DNA of 64,000 bases from NCBI RefSeq assembly GCF_001439695.1, contig NZ_JYLL01000026.1:1-64000 (forward strand), written 5' to 3'. Position numbers and translations under genes: made by a program. Below, in pieces: positions 8,320-16,594 of the stretch (position 1 is its first letter; each line of letters begins with the position of its first letter). The notes under the pieces were generated by a model. That model searched no databases, was not told the origin of the DNA, and saw nothing but the letters and a program-made list of their open reading frames with translations. The DNA is from Pseudomonas veronii (GTDB taxonomy: Bacteria; Pseudomonadota; Gammaproteobacteria; Pseudomonadales; Pseudomonadaceae).

Positions 8320-9135
8320 CTACTCGCTGAGGAAATCGCGGACCAGCGCGGCAAAGCGGCGCGGCTGCTCGCTCTGCACCCAGTGCCCACAGCGCCCGAA
8401 CAGGTGCAGGTCGGCATCGGGAATGCTGTTGGCGATCAGCAGCCCGCACTCGGGCGGCACCACGCGGTCTTCACGGCCGTGTACCACCAGCGTCGGCGCG
8501 ACGATCTTGGCCAACGCGGCCGCAGGAAAACCCTTGACCAGGGTCGGACCGTCGGCGGCCGGCTGCGGGATCAGTTTGCGTAGCGCCTGCTGGGCACCAG
8601 GGCGCGCACTGGCTTCGTAACGTGCCTGCACCATCGCCTCGGTGATCAGCGACACGTCATAGGGGAACAGCTTCATCAGCTCGCGCATGTTGTCCAGCGA
8701 TGGCTCGTATTCCCAGGCGCCGCGCAAGCCTGGGGTCTGCACGAACTCACCGGCCGGGGTGCCGAGCAACACCAGCTTGTTGACGCGCTCCGGTGCGAAC
8801 ACCGCCAGGCCGATGGCCAGCGCGCCGCCAAACGAATTGCCGACGAACGAGGCTTTTTCGATGTCCAGGGCATCCATGATGCCGAGCAGATGGTTGACCC
8901 ACAGCTTGATGTCGTACTTGGCGTCGTCCTTGAACTCGGTGAAGCCGAAGCCGGCGATGTCCGGCACGACCACGCGCCAGCGATCAGCGAACACCGGCAC
9001 GGTATTGGCCCAGTTGGCCCAGCCCGATACACCGGGGCCCGAACCATGCAACAGGAACAAGGCCTCGCCCTGACCGGCTTCGTGGTAGTGAGTCTGGTGC
9101 CCTGCTGCAAGCAGAGTCTTGGGATTTGCGCTCAT
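8320..9135 (-). CDS. Meta-cleavage product hydrolase (MhpC/BphD/CarC-like)
   Basis: The 271-residue alpha/beta hydrolase has the oxyanion motif HGSGPG at residues 30-35, the nucleophile Ser101 in GNSFGG, Asp224 in GREDRVVP and His252 in GHWVQ. This is the C-C bond hydrolase family that splits 2-hydroxy-6-oxo-dienoates into 2-hydroxypenta-2,4-dienoate and a carboxylic acid. It is the first gene of the catabolic operon, directly behind the operator-promoter region shared with the TetR gene. The released acid would depend on the ring substituent and is unknown. Confidence 0.92.
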   Translation of the reverse strand: MSANPKTLLAAGHQTHYHEAGQGEALFLLHGSGPGVSGWANWANTVPVFADRWRVVVPDIAGFGFTEFKDDAKYDIKLWVNHLLGIMDALDIEKASFVGNSFGGALAIGLAVFAPERVNKLVLLGTPAGEFVQTPGLRGAWEYEPSLDNMRELMKLFPYDVSLITEAMVQARYEASARPGAQQALRKLIPQPAADGPTLVKGFPAAALAKIVAPTLVVHGREDRVVPPECGLLIANSIPDADLHLFGRCGHWVQSEQPRRFAALVRDFLSE

Positions 9136-9160
9136 GTCGGCCTCCGGTTCTTATTCTTAA

Positions 9161-9208
9161 CATACAGATGTGTATCTGTATGCTATTTACCGATTTGACC
9201 TGCGTCAA
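9161..9208 (-). promoter_or_regulatory. Promoter with overlapping TetR-type operator for the catabolic operon
   Basis: On the minus strand a sigma70-like promoter reads TTGACG (9203-9208), 17 bases, then TAGCAT (9180-9185). The perfect inverted repeat ATACAGAT-GTGT-ATCTGTAT (9162-9181, plus one flanking C-G pair) overlaps the -10 box. A near-identical repeat stands before the transporter operon. Placement over the -10 suggests repression by the adjacent TetR protein, relieved by a pathway compound. This is inference from position and symmetry. Confidence 0.75.
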
Positions 9209-9431
9209 TTAAAAAAAACGTGGCTTTGTGCAAATAATCCAAAAGCCAACCTACACACATGTACTCTAGAATCCGAGCACACGCAGCCCCCATGCGCGGG
9301 CCACAGTCGGTGCGCTGGCAATAGCTTCGTCGTTGCGCCGGGCGTTAGAATGGCGGCTCGCTGCCAAGGCGGGCGTCGAACGCTGCTGTGCCCTGGCGCT
9401 TATCCAGCTTGTTGGACAAGGCCCCTAGACA

Positions 9432-10013
9432 ATGTCATCACGCACCAACCTCACGCGGGAAGATTGGATTCATGCGGCACAGGAAGTCCTGGTTACCAGC
9501 GGCGTCGACGCTGTGCGAGTCGATACCCTGGCCAAGGAATTGAAGATCACCCGTGGCAGCTTCTACTACCACTTCAAAAGTCGCGGGGAACTGCTCGAAG
9601 GCATCCTCGGCAACTGGCGCGCACGCGCCACCGAAGATGTGATTCTGCACCTGCGCAATGCCCACAGCTCGCCGCTGCAACAACTGCATCGCCTGCTCGA
9701 ACTGCCCTCCCACGGGCAGACCGCCAAGGACGCCGCCTCGATCGAGCTGGGCATTCGCGGCTGGGCCCGCCGCGACAAGCAGGCGCGCCAGGCCATCGAC
9801 GAAGTCGACAGCCACCGCCTGAGCTACATCGAAGGCCTGCTGATCCAGGCCGGCGTGCCCAGTGGCGATGCCCAGGACCGCGCCTACCTGATCTATGCCT
9901 ACCAGATCAGCCTGTCATTGCTGCACAGCGAAGACACCCCGCAACAACGCCTGGAACGCAGCCAGCGCATGGCCGGCATCCTGATCCCCGAATCCTGCAC
10001 CCTCCCCGCCTGA
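9432..10013 (+). CDS. TetR/AcrR-family regulator of the aromatic catabolic island
   Basis: The 193-residue protein has an N-terminal TetR helix-turn-helix: residues 8-55 include VRVDTLAKELKITRGSFYYHF. The C-terminal ligand domain (about 70-190) matches regulators that often sit beside transport and catabolic genes. It is transcribed away from the catabolic operon, and two matching inverted repeats flank it: one in the shared upstream region and one before the ABC transporter genes. It probably represses both operons. The ligand is unknown. Confidence 0.9.
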   Translation: MSSRTNLTREDWIHAAQEVLVTSGVDAVRVDTLAKELKITRGSFYYHFKSRGELLEGILGNWRARATEDVILHLRNAHSSPLQQLHRLLELPSHGQTAKDAASIELGIRGWARRDKQARQAIDEVDSHRLSYIEGLLIQAGVPSGDAQDRAYLIYAYQISLSLLHSEDTPQQRLERSQRMAGILIPESCTLPA

Positions 10014-10019
10014 GCCCGG

Positions 10020-10039
10020 ATGCCGACCTGCGTCGGCAT
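10020..10039 (+). terminator. Hairpin after the tetR-type gene
   Basis: ATGCCGAC-CTGC-GTCGGCAT forms a perfect eight-base-pair stem with a four-base loop, starting seven bases after the stop codon. The following sequence is A/T-rich but has no strong T run, so it may be a weak terminator. Confidence 0.6.
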
Positions 10040-10231
10040 TCATAAAAATACATAAATGTATCTTTCAAGATCACGAAGCAGCACGCGCACTGGGTGCTGA
10101 ACTTTTCAGATGAAAAAGATTATTTTATTTTTTTATCTAAAAACAACAACATAGATTAGAAACCCGCCTTTAAACAAACCGTTACAGCGGCGCCTATTGA
10201 CAAAGCGCCCACCCTCCCGCGTAGTCTATAC

Positions 10232-10251
10232 ATACACATTCACATGTGTAT
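10232..10251 (+). promoter_or_regulatory. Second TetR-type operator, before the ABC transporter operon
   Basis: ATACACAT-TCAC-ATGTGTAT is a perfect inverted repeat with the same 8-4-8 geometry and ATACA/TGTAT ends as the site at 9162-9181. A TCTATA box lies just upstream (10225-10230), but its spacing to the TTGACA at 10197 is longer than ideal. The site is some 220 bases before the first transporter start codon, so a long leader is implied. Confidence 0.65.
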
Positions 10252-10469
10252 TTTAAAGCTGTGTATGGCGCTCCCTCAGGCTTATCCACACGACAATAAG
10301 AATAGAAAACGGGTACCTCACTATGCACTTGCATGCACCCCTGCGCACGGCCACACCCTGCGCGCTTGACACCTCGCCCTCCCGACGACAGCACCCCGGC
10401 ACGGCATTGACCGACGCCCGCTGGCGCACACCTTCGCCTCCCTTTCCTACCGCTCGCTGAGGGCCGCTC

Positions 10470-11507
10470 ATGGATATCTCGATACTGGCGTTTCTCGCCC
10501 AGGACGGCCTGACCACGGGCGCGATTTATGCCTTGGTGGCGCTGGCCCTGGTGCTGGTGTTCTCGGTGACGCGCACCATCCTGGTGTGCCAGGGCGACTT
10601 CGTCACCTACAGCGCCCTGACCCTGGCCACCCTGCAACTGGGGCTGATGCCCGGCACCCTGTGGCTGCTGCTCGGCTGCTCGCTGGCCGCCTGCACACTG
10701 GACAGCATCGCCGCGTTGCGCCGTGGTCAATCGCGCCGGGTGCCCGGCCTGCTGGCACGCTACCTGGGCTTGCCGACGGTGCTGTGGGTGGTGCTGGACA
10801 CCTTCGAGCTGGCCGGTTTGCCGGCCGTGTTGCAGATCCTGCTGACCCTGGCGCTGGTCACGCCGCTGGGGCCGCTGCTGTATCGCCTGGTGTATCAACG
10901 GGTGGCCGAGACCTCGGTGCTGTTGCTGCTGATTGTATCGGTGGCCGTACACATCACGCTGGTGGGTATCAGCTTGCTGATGTTCGGCGCAGAAGGGGTT
11001 CGCACCGATGCCCTGGCCGAAGCGGTGTTCATGCTCGGTGAGCTGCCGGTGGGCCTGCAAAGCCTGTTGGTGATCGCCAGCGCCCTGCTGCTGATCGGCC
11101 TGCTCTACGCGTTTTTCGGCCACAGCCTGTATGGCAAGGCCCTGCGCGCCACGGCACTGAATCGCAAGGGCGCGCAACTGGTGGGCATCCCCACACAGCT
11201 GGCCGGCAAGGCAGCGTTCGGCCTGGCGGCGTTGATCGGCGCCATTTCCGGCGTGCTGATCGGCCCGCTGACCACCCTGTACTACGACTCGGGCTTTCTG
11301 ATCAGCCTCAAGGGGTTTGTCGCTGCGATCTTCGGCGGCCTGGCCAGTTACCCGATTGCCGCAGCCAGTGCGTTTTTCGTCGGTGTCCTGGAGAGCTTCG
11401 CCAACTTCGGCGCCTCGGCCTACAAGGAGGTGATCGTGTTCACCCTGGTGATCCCGGTACTGCTGTGGCTCTCGTTGAAGCACCCTCACCTTGAGGAGCA
11501 ACACTGA
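10470..11507 (+). CDS. Branched-chain amino acid-type ABC transporter permease (LivH-like)
   Basis: The 345-residue protein is a hydrophobic membrane protein of the LivH family. Its N-terminal segment LTTGAIYALVALALVLVF is typical, and the EAA-like cytoplasmic loop ALRATALNRKGAQLVGI is present around residues 224-240. An insertion of about 30 hydrophilic residues (TLDSIAALRRGQSRRV) follows the second membrane segment. It overlaps the next gene by one base. With the fused LivM-LivG, LivF, a periplasmic binding protein and a porin it forms an importer, probably for the aromatic substrate of the neighbouring pathway. Confidence 0.9.
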   Translation: MDISILAFLAQDGLTTGAIYALVALALVLVFSVTRTILVCQGDFVTYSALTLATLQLGLMPGTLWLLLGCSLAACTLDSIAALRRGQSRRVPGLLARYLGLPTVLWVVLDTFELAGLPAVLQILLTLALVTPLGPLLYRLVYQRVAETSVLLLLIVSVAVHITLVGISLLMFGAEGVRTDALAEAVFMLGELPVGLQSLLVIASALLLIGLLYAFFGHSLYGKALRATALNRKGAQLVGIPTQLAGKAAFGLAALIGAISGVLIGPLTTLYYDSGFLISLKGFVAAIFGGLASYPIAAASAFFVGVLESFANFGASAYKEVIVFTLVIPVLLWLSLKHPHLEEQH

Positions 11508-13273
11508 TGATCCGTCGACTGATCCCCCTGTTCGCCCTGCTGCTTCTGGCGGGCCTGGCACCAGTGCTGCTGCCGACCTTCCATGTCACGCTGCTGAATT
11601 ACATCGGCCTGTATAGCCTGGTCGCCCTGGGCCTGGTGCTGCTGACCGGCATCGGCGGCATGACCTCGTTCGGCCAGGCCGCGTTCGTCGGTATCGGCGC
11701 CTACGCCAGCGCGGTGCTGACCACCCAATATGGCCTGTCGCCCTGGCTCGGTTTGCTTGCGGGCCTGGCGATTACCCTTGTGGTTGCCACCAGCCTGGGC
11801 CTGTTGACCCTGCGCCTGGCCGGCCACTACCTGCCCATCGGCACCCTGGCCTGGGGTCTGGCGCTGTTCTACCTGTTCGGCAACCTGCCCGGGCTGGGCG
11901 GCTTCGGCGGCCTGCAAAACCTGCCGAATATCAGCCTGTTCGGCTGGCAGGTCCGCGACCCGGCCGACTTCAGCCTGCTGATTGGGCTGCTGTTGGCGAT
12001 CAGCCTGTGGCTGCTCGACAACCTGCTGCATAGCCGCCAAGGCCGCGCCATCCGCACCCTCAAGGATTCCGCCGGCATGGCTGAGGCGATGGGCATCGAC
12101 ACGGCGCGCAGCCGCTTGCAGGTGTTCATCATCGCGGCCCTGCTCGCGGCGTTGTCGGGCTGGCTGTACGCGCACCTGCAACGGGTGGTCAATCCCACGC
12201 CGTTCTCGGTGGTGATGGGTATCGAATATCTGTTCATGATCGTGCTCGGCGGCGTTGCCAGCCTCTGGGGCGCACTGCTCGGCGCAGCCCTGCTGACCCT
12301 GATCAAACAGGTGCTGCAAGACGTACTGCCACAGCTGTTCGGGCACGCCGACAACGTCGAGATGATTTTCTTCGGTGTGCTGGTGATCCTGGTCCTGCAA
12401 TACGCCCGTGGCGGCCTGTTGCCATTGCTGAGCGGCCTGTTCCCGAGGGCACAACCCCGCCCGTTGCCCGAGCACCCGGCCCATGCGCTGCCCCGCCGGA
12501 CGATGCCCGCCAACGGGCAGCCGTTGATGGTCGCAGAAGGTCTGCTCAAGCAGTTTGGCGGACTGGTGGCCAACAAGGACATGGGCTTGACCGTCAATGG
12601 CGCCGAAATCACCGCGCTGATCGGTCCCAACGGCGCCGGCAAGTCGACCCTGTTCAATCTGTTGTCCGGGGTGCTCGCGCCCAATGCCGGCCAGATCGTT
12701 TTTCTCGGCCAGCGCATCGACGGCCTGTCGCCGCGTGCCATCGCCCGACTGGGCGTCAGCCGCACCTTCCAGCACGTGCGTTTGTTGCCGGACATGAGTG
12801 TCCTGGAAAACGTCGCCCTCGGCGCCCATGCCCGGGGCGAAGCCGGGCTGCTGCGCTCGATGCTGCATCTGGAGCGCGAAGAGGAAGCCGCCCTGCTGGC
12901 CGAGGCCCGGCGCCAGATCGAACGCGTGGGCCTGGGCGCCGCCCTGCACACCCCCGCCGGCAGCCTGCCGTTGGGCCAGCAGCGCATCGTCGAAATTGCC
13001 CGGGCGCTGTGCAGCGATCCCCTGTTGCTGTTGCTCGACGAACCCGCCGCCGGACTGCGCCATGCCGAAAAGCAGGCACTCGCCCACCTGCTCGAACAAC
13101 TGCGCAGCGAAGGCCTCGGCGTGCTGCTGGTGGAGCACGACATGGAATTCGTCATGGGACTGGCCGACCAGATCGTGGTGATGGAATTCGGCCAGCGCCT
13201 GGCCGGTGGCACACCGCTGCAGATACAGCAAAACCCTGCGGTGCTTGCCGCCTACCTTGGAGGTGTCGAATGA
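11507..13273 (+). CDS. Fused ABC permease-ATPase (LivM-LivG)
   Basis: The 588-residue protein joins two subunits that are usually separate. Residues 1 to about 310 are a LivM-type membrane domain. After a proline-rich linker near residue 320, residues 340-588 are a LivG-type ATPase with Walker A GPNGAGKST, a degenerate signature LPLGQQRIVEIARAL, Walker B LLLLDEPAAGL and a switch histidine in VEHDM. Such LivMG fusions are known among aromatic-acid ABC importers. The start overlaps the livH stop by one base and the end overlaps the livF start by four bases. Confidence 0.92.
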   Translation: MIRRLIPLFALLLLAGLAPVLLPTFHVTLLNYIGLYSLVALGLVLLTGIGGMTSFGQAAFVGIGAYASAVLTTQYGLSPWLGLLAGLAITLVVATSLGLLTLRLAGHYLPIGTLAWGLALFYLFGNLPGLGGFGGLQNLPNISLFGWQVRDPADFSLLIGLLLAISLWLLDNLLHSRQGRAIRTLKDSAGMAEAMGIDTARSRLQVFIIAALLAALSGWLYAHLQRVVNPTPFSVVMGIEYLFMIVLGGVASLWGALLGAALLTLIKQVLQDVLPQLFGHADNVEMIFFGVLVILVLQYARGGLLPLLSGLFPRAQPRPLPEHPAHALPRRTMPANGQPLMVAEGLLKQFGGLVANKDMGLTVNGAEITALIGPNGAGKSTLFNLLSGVLAPNAGQIVFLGQRIDGLSPRAIARLGVSRTFQHVRLLPDMSVLENVALGAHARGEAGLLRSMLHLEREEEAALLAEARRQIERVGLGAALHTPAGSLPLGQQRIVEIARALCSDPLLLLLDEPAAGLRHAEKQALAHLLEQLRSEGLGVLLVEHDMEFVMGLADQIVVMEFGQRLAGGTPLQIQQNPAVLAAYLGGVE

Positions 13274-14034
13274 GTCGCCTGCTGGATGTACGCAACCTGA
13301 CGATCAGCCACGGCAAGGTCGAAGCGGTACGCCAACTCAACCTGAGCCTGGAGGAAGGCCAGATCGTCAGCCTGATCGGCCCCAACGGCGCCGGCAAGAC
13401 CACCTTGATGGCGGCGCTGATTGGCCTGCTGCCAGCACAGGGCCAGGTGAGTTACGCCGGCCAGCCGCTGCTGGCGCACCACGACGTCGCCCAGCGCATC
13501 GACAAGGGCATGGCGCTGGTGCCGGAAAGCCGCGAACTGTTCGGCCTGATGAGCGTCGAGGACAACCTGCGCCTGGGTGCCTTCAGCCGTCATCGGCGTG
13601 GCTTTCGCGACCACCAGAAGACCCTCGACGAAGTTTTCGGCCTGTTCCCGCGCATGTACGAACGGCGCAGTCAGCCGGCCTGCACCCTGTCGGGCGGCGA
13701 GCGCCAGATGCTTGCCATCGGCCGCGCGCTGATGGCCAAGCCGCGCTTGCTGATGCTCGACGAACCCAGCCTGGGCCTGGCCCCGCGGGTGATCGGCGAA
13801 ATCTTCACGATCTTCGAGACCCTGCGCCAGAGCGGCGTGTCGATCCTGCTGGTCGAGCAAAACGCCCGCGCCGCGCTGAAGATTTCCGATTACGGCTACG
13901 TGCTCGAAGTCGGGGAAATCGTGCTTGAAGGCAGCGCCCAAGCCTTGGCCAACAACCCCCAGGTGGCCGAAATCTACCTGGGCCGCCCACCCACCCGAGC
14001 CGCCATGGAGGTCACCAGCGCTACCGGCACGTAG
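13270..14034 (+). CDS. ABC transporter ATP-binding protein (LivF-like)
   Basis: The 254-residue ATPase has Walker A GPNGAGKTT near residue 38, signature LSGGERQMLAIGRAL near 139, Walker B LLMLDEPSLGLAP and the LivF-typical VEQN switch segment. The start is the ATG that overlaps the LivMG stop (ATGA); the reading frame is open much further upstream but that part is a shadow of LivG. It pairs with the LivG half of the fusion protein to drive uptake. Confidence 0.93.
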   Translation: MSRLLDVRNLTISHGKVEAVRQLNLSLEEGQIVSLIGPNGAGKTTLMAALIGLLPAQGQVSYAGQPLLAHHDVAQRIDKGMALVPESRELFGLMSVEDNLRLGAFSRHRRGFRDHQKTLDEVFGLFPRMYERRSQPACTLSGGERQMLAIGRALMAKPRLLMLDEPSLGLAPRVIGEIFTIFETLRQSGVSILLVEQNARAALKISDYGYVLEVGEIVLEGSAQALANNPQVAEIYLGRPPTRAAMEVTSATGT

Positions 14035-14083
14035 CGCCCTGCCACAGCCTTTGCCACACCATAAAAAAATATCAGGAGCGTGT

Positions 14084-15220
14084 ATGAGATCGATTTTTCC
14101 CTTGCTGTTGCTGACCTCACTGTCTGCCGCCGCACAGGCGGACATGACCGTCGGCGTGATTCTCTCCACCACCGGCCCCGGTGCCTCGCTGGGTATTCCC
14201 GAGCGCAATACCGTGGCCCTGTTGCCCAAGGAAATTGCCGGCCAGGCGGTGAAATACGTGGTACTGGACGACGGCAGCGACAGCACGGCCGCCGCCAAGA
14301 ACGCGCGCAAACTGGTGAGCGAAAACCGTGTCGACCTGTTGATCGGCTCCACCACCGTGCCCACCTCGGCGGCCGTGGCGCAAATCGCCAAGGAGAGCAA
14401 GACCGCGCAGATCGCCCTGGCCCCATTCGCCCCGGCAAGCGGCGAACAGACCTGGATTTTCACCGTCGCCCAGACCAACACCTTGATGGCCGAGGCGCTG
14501 ATCGAGCACATGCAAAAAGCCGGCGTAAAAACCCTGGCGTATATCGGCTACAACGATGTGTGGGGCGAAGACTGGCACAAAGTGCTGAGCGAGATGGCGC
14601 CGGCGGCAGGCATCCAATTGGTGCGAGACGAGCGCTTCAACCGCACCGACTCGTCGGTCAGCGGCCAGGCCCTGAAGGTCATGAGCAGCAAGCCCGATGC
14701 GGTATTGATCGGCGCCACCGGCACACCCGCGGCCCTGCCTCACACCGAACTGCGGCGCCTGGGTTACAAGGGCACCATTTACCACACCCATGGTGCGGCC
14801 AACAGCGCGTTCCTGCGCATCGGCGACAAAGCCTTGAACGGCGCGATCCTGCCCGTGGGGCCCGTGGTGGTGTGGGACAAACTGCCGGCCAGCCACCCGT
14901 CCAAAGCCATCGCCAGCCAATACGCGCAGGATTACCAGGCCCAGTACGGCGCCAACAGCCTGTCGCCATTCGGCGCCTACCTGTACGACGCCATGCGCCT
15001 GGTGGAGGCCGCCGTGCCGGCCGCGCTCAAAGGCAGCACACCGGGCACGCCAGCGTTTCGCGAGCAACTGCGCGACCAGCTTGAGCAGACCCGCAACGTG
15101 GTCGGCACCCACGGCGTGTACAACCTGAGCGCCACCGACCACTTCGGCCACGACCAGCGCGCTCGCGCACTGGTGACGGTGCAGGATCAGCAGTGGGTCC
15201 TCTTGCATGCCCCTGAATAA
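14084..15220 (+). CDS. Periplasmic substrate-binding protein of the ABC importer
   Basis: The 378-residue protein begins with a Sec signal peptide (cleavage near AAAQA-DM, about residue 20), followed by a type I periplasmic-binding fold: MTVGVILSTTGPGASLGIPERN, then the VDLLIGSTTVPTSAAVA and IGYNDVWGEDW segments. This group often binds aromatic acids. The ATG has AGGAGCG at ideal spacing. It lies 49 bases after livF, so it belongs to the same operon. Confidence 0.9.
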   Translation: MRSIFPLLLLTSLSAAAQADMTVGVILSTTGPGASLGIPERNTVALLPKEIAGQAVKYVVLDDGSDSTAAAKNARKLVSENRVDLLIGSTTVPTSAAVAQIAKESKTAQIALAPFAPASGEQTWIFTVAQTNTLMAEALIEHMQKAGVKTLAYIGYNDVWGEDWHKVLSEMAPAAGIQLVRDERFNRTDSSVSGQALKVMSSKPDAVLIGATGTPAALPHTELRRLGYKGTIYHTHGAANSAFLRIGDKALNGAILPVGPVVVWDKLPASHPSKAIASQYAQDYQAQYGANSLSPFGAYLYDAMRLVEAAVPAALKGSTPGTPAFREQLRDQLEQTRNVVGTHGVYNLSATDHFGHDQRARALVTVQDQQWVLLHAPE

Positions 15221-15251
15221 CCCCGACAACAATAATAAAAAGGCAACGTCC

Positions 15252-16532
15252 ATGAGTACTCTGAAACGGGTTCACACCACCCTCGCCCTCGGTACGCTGT
15301 GCAGCATCAGCCCCGCGCTGCTGGCCCAGGGTTTTATCGAAGACAGCAAGGCCACGCTGACTTCACGCAACTACTACTTCGACCGCGACTACAAAGGCGA
15401 CTCGGCGCAATCGGCCACCCGTGAATGGGCGCAGGGCTTCATCCTGCGCTTCACTTCCGGTTATACCCCTGGCACCGTGGGGTTTGGCCTGGATGCCCAA
15501 GGCCTGCTCGGCTTGAAACTCGACTCCAGCCCCGATCGCACCGGCACCGGCCTGCTGTCGTACAACCCGGTCACTCGCCAGCCGAACGACAGCTATTCAG
15601 AACTGGGGCTGACCGGCAAGGTCAAGGTATCGAAAACCGAACTGCAGGGCGGCACGCTCGCGCCGAACCTGCCCATCCTGTTTGCCAGCCCGACGCGCCT
15701 GCTGCCACAGACCTTTCGCGGCGCCCAGCTCAAGTCCCAGGACATCGACAACCTGACGCTCAATGCCGGCTGGCTCGACCGCATGAACCAGCGCGATTCG
15801 ACCAACTACCAGAAGATCACCCTGGCCTCGCCCAACCGGCGCTTCAACGGTGCGGCCGAATCGGACAGCTTCAGCTTTGCCGGCGGCGACTACAAATGGT
15901 CCGACGCTCTCACACTCAAGTACTACCACGCGGAACTTGCGGACATTTATCGCCAGGACTTCGTCGGGTTTATCGACAATCGCCCACTGGGCCCGGGGCG
16001 GGTGAAAACCGATGTGCGCTACCACATCAGTGGCGAGGACGGCCCCGCCAAAGCGGGCAAGGTCGACAACCGCACCTTCGGCGTGATGAGCACCTACAGC
16101 CTGGGCGCCCACAGCCTCGGGCTCGGTTACATGCAACTGAGCGGTGATACGGCAATGCCCTACATCGCCGGTTCAGAACCGATGGTGGTCAGTGAAGGCG
16201 CCTTGAGCAGCGAGTTCCTCAACCCCAAGGAACGCACCTGGCAGGTCCGCTACGACTATGACTTCGCCGCCCTGGCGGTTCCCGGGCTCAAGGGCATGCT
16301 GCGGTATCTGGACGCCAGCCATATCGAACTACCGAGTGCATTGGGCGGCAGTGATCGCAGCGAGAGCGAAAAAGACATAGAGCTGTCTTATGTGGTGCAG
16401 AGCGGCACCTTCAAGAACGTCGCGTTCCGCTTGCGCCATGCCTGGTACCGCAATGACTTCGCCCCTACCGCTTCGTTTCGCGATGACAACGAACTGCGGG
16501 TGAACATCGATTACACCTTGGCGCTCTGGTAA
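15252..16532 (+). CDS. OprD-family outer-membrane porin
   Basis: The 426-residue protein has a signal peptide ending near LLAQG (about residue 27), then GFIEDSKATLTSRNYYFDRD, the standard start of mature OprD porins, and a C-terminus rich in alternating aromatic strands ending in LALW. It would provide outer-membrane entry for the pathway's substrate, as BenF and PhaK do elsewhere. An alternative start 15 codons upstream lies inside the preceding gene and is less likely. It closes the transporter operon and is followed by a strong hairpin. Confidence 0.92.
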   Translation: MSTLKRVHTTLALGTLCSISPALLAQGFIEDSKATLTSRNYYFDRDYKGDSAQSATREWAQGFILRFTSGYTPGTVGFGLDAQGLLGLKLDSSPDRTGTGLLSYNPVTRQPNDSYSELGLTGKVKVSKTELQGGTLAPNLPILFASPTRLLPQTFRGAQLKSQDIDNLTLNAGWLDRMNQRDSTNYQKITLASPNRRFNGAAESDSFSFAGGDYKWSDALTLKYYHAELADIYRQDFVGFIDNRPLGPGRVKTDVRYHISGEDGPAKAGKVDNRTFGVMSTYSLGAHSLGLGYMQLSGDTAMPYIAGSEPMVVSEGALSSEFLNPKERTWQVRYDYDFAALAVPGLKGMLRYLDASHIELPSALGGSDRSESEKDIELSYVVQSGTFKNVAFRLRHAWYRNDFAPTASFRDDNELRVNIDYTLALW

Positions 16533-16558
16533 AGCCTCAATAGGTTAACCCGTTGCGA

Positions 16559-16582
16559 AACACCCCGGCTTTCCGGGGTGTT
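16559..16582. terminator. Bidirectional terminator between converging genes
   Basis: AACACCCCGG-CTTT-CCGGGGTGTT is a perfect ten-base-pair stem with T-rich sequence on the plus side. It serves the porin gene and, on the other strand, the converging binding-protein gene. Confidence 0.85.
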
Positions 16583-16594
16583 TTGCGTTGAGGC

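Larger units (their letters stand above)
10014..10469. other. 456-base intergenic region before the transporter operon
   Basis: No convincing gene is visible. It holds the tetR hairpin, a second palindrome ATACAT-AA-ATGTAT (10048-10061), an A/T-rich stretch around 10110-10150, a TTGACA box at 10197-10202 and the operator-like repeat at 10232-10251. The rest up to the livH start is GC-rich leader sequence in which I see no ORF with a supported start. Confidence 0.6.

Noticed and set aside
11486..13231. 581-codon minus-strand frame opposite the LivM-LivG fusion
   Set aside because: Gln-rich shadow; Walker motifs lie on the plus strand.
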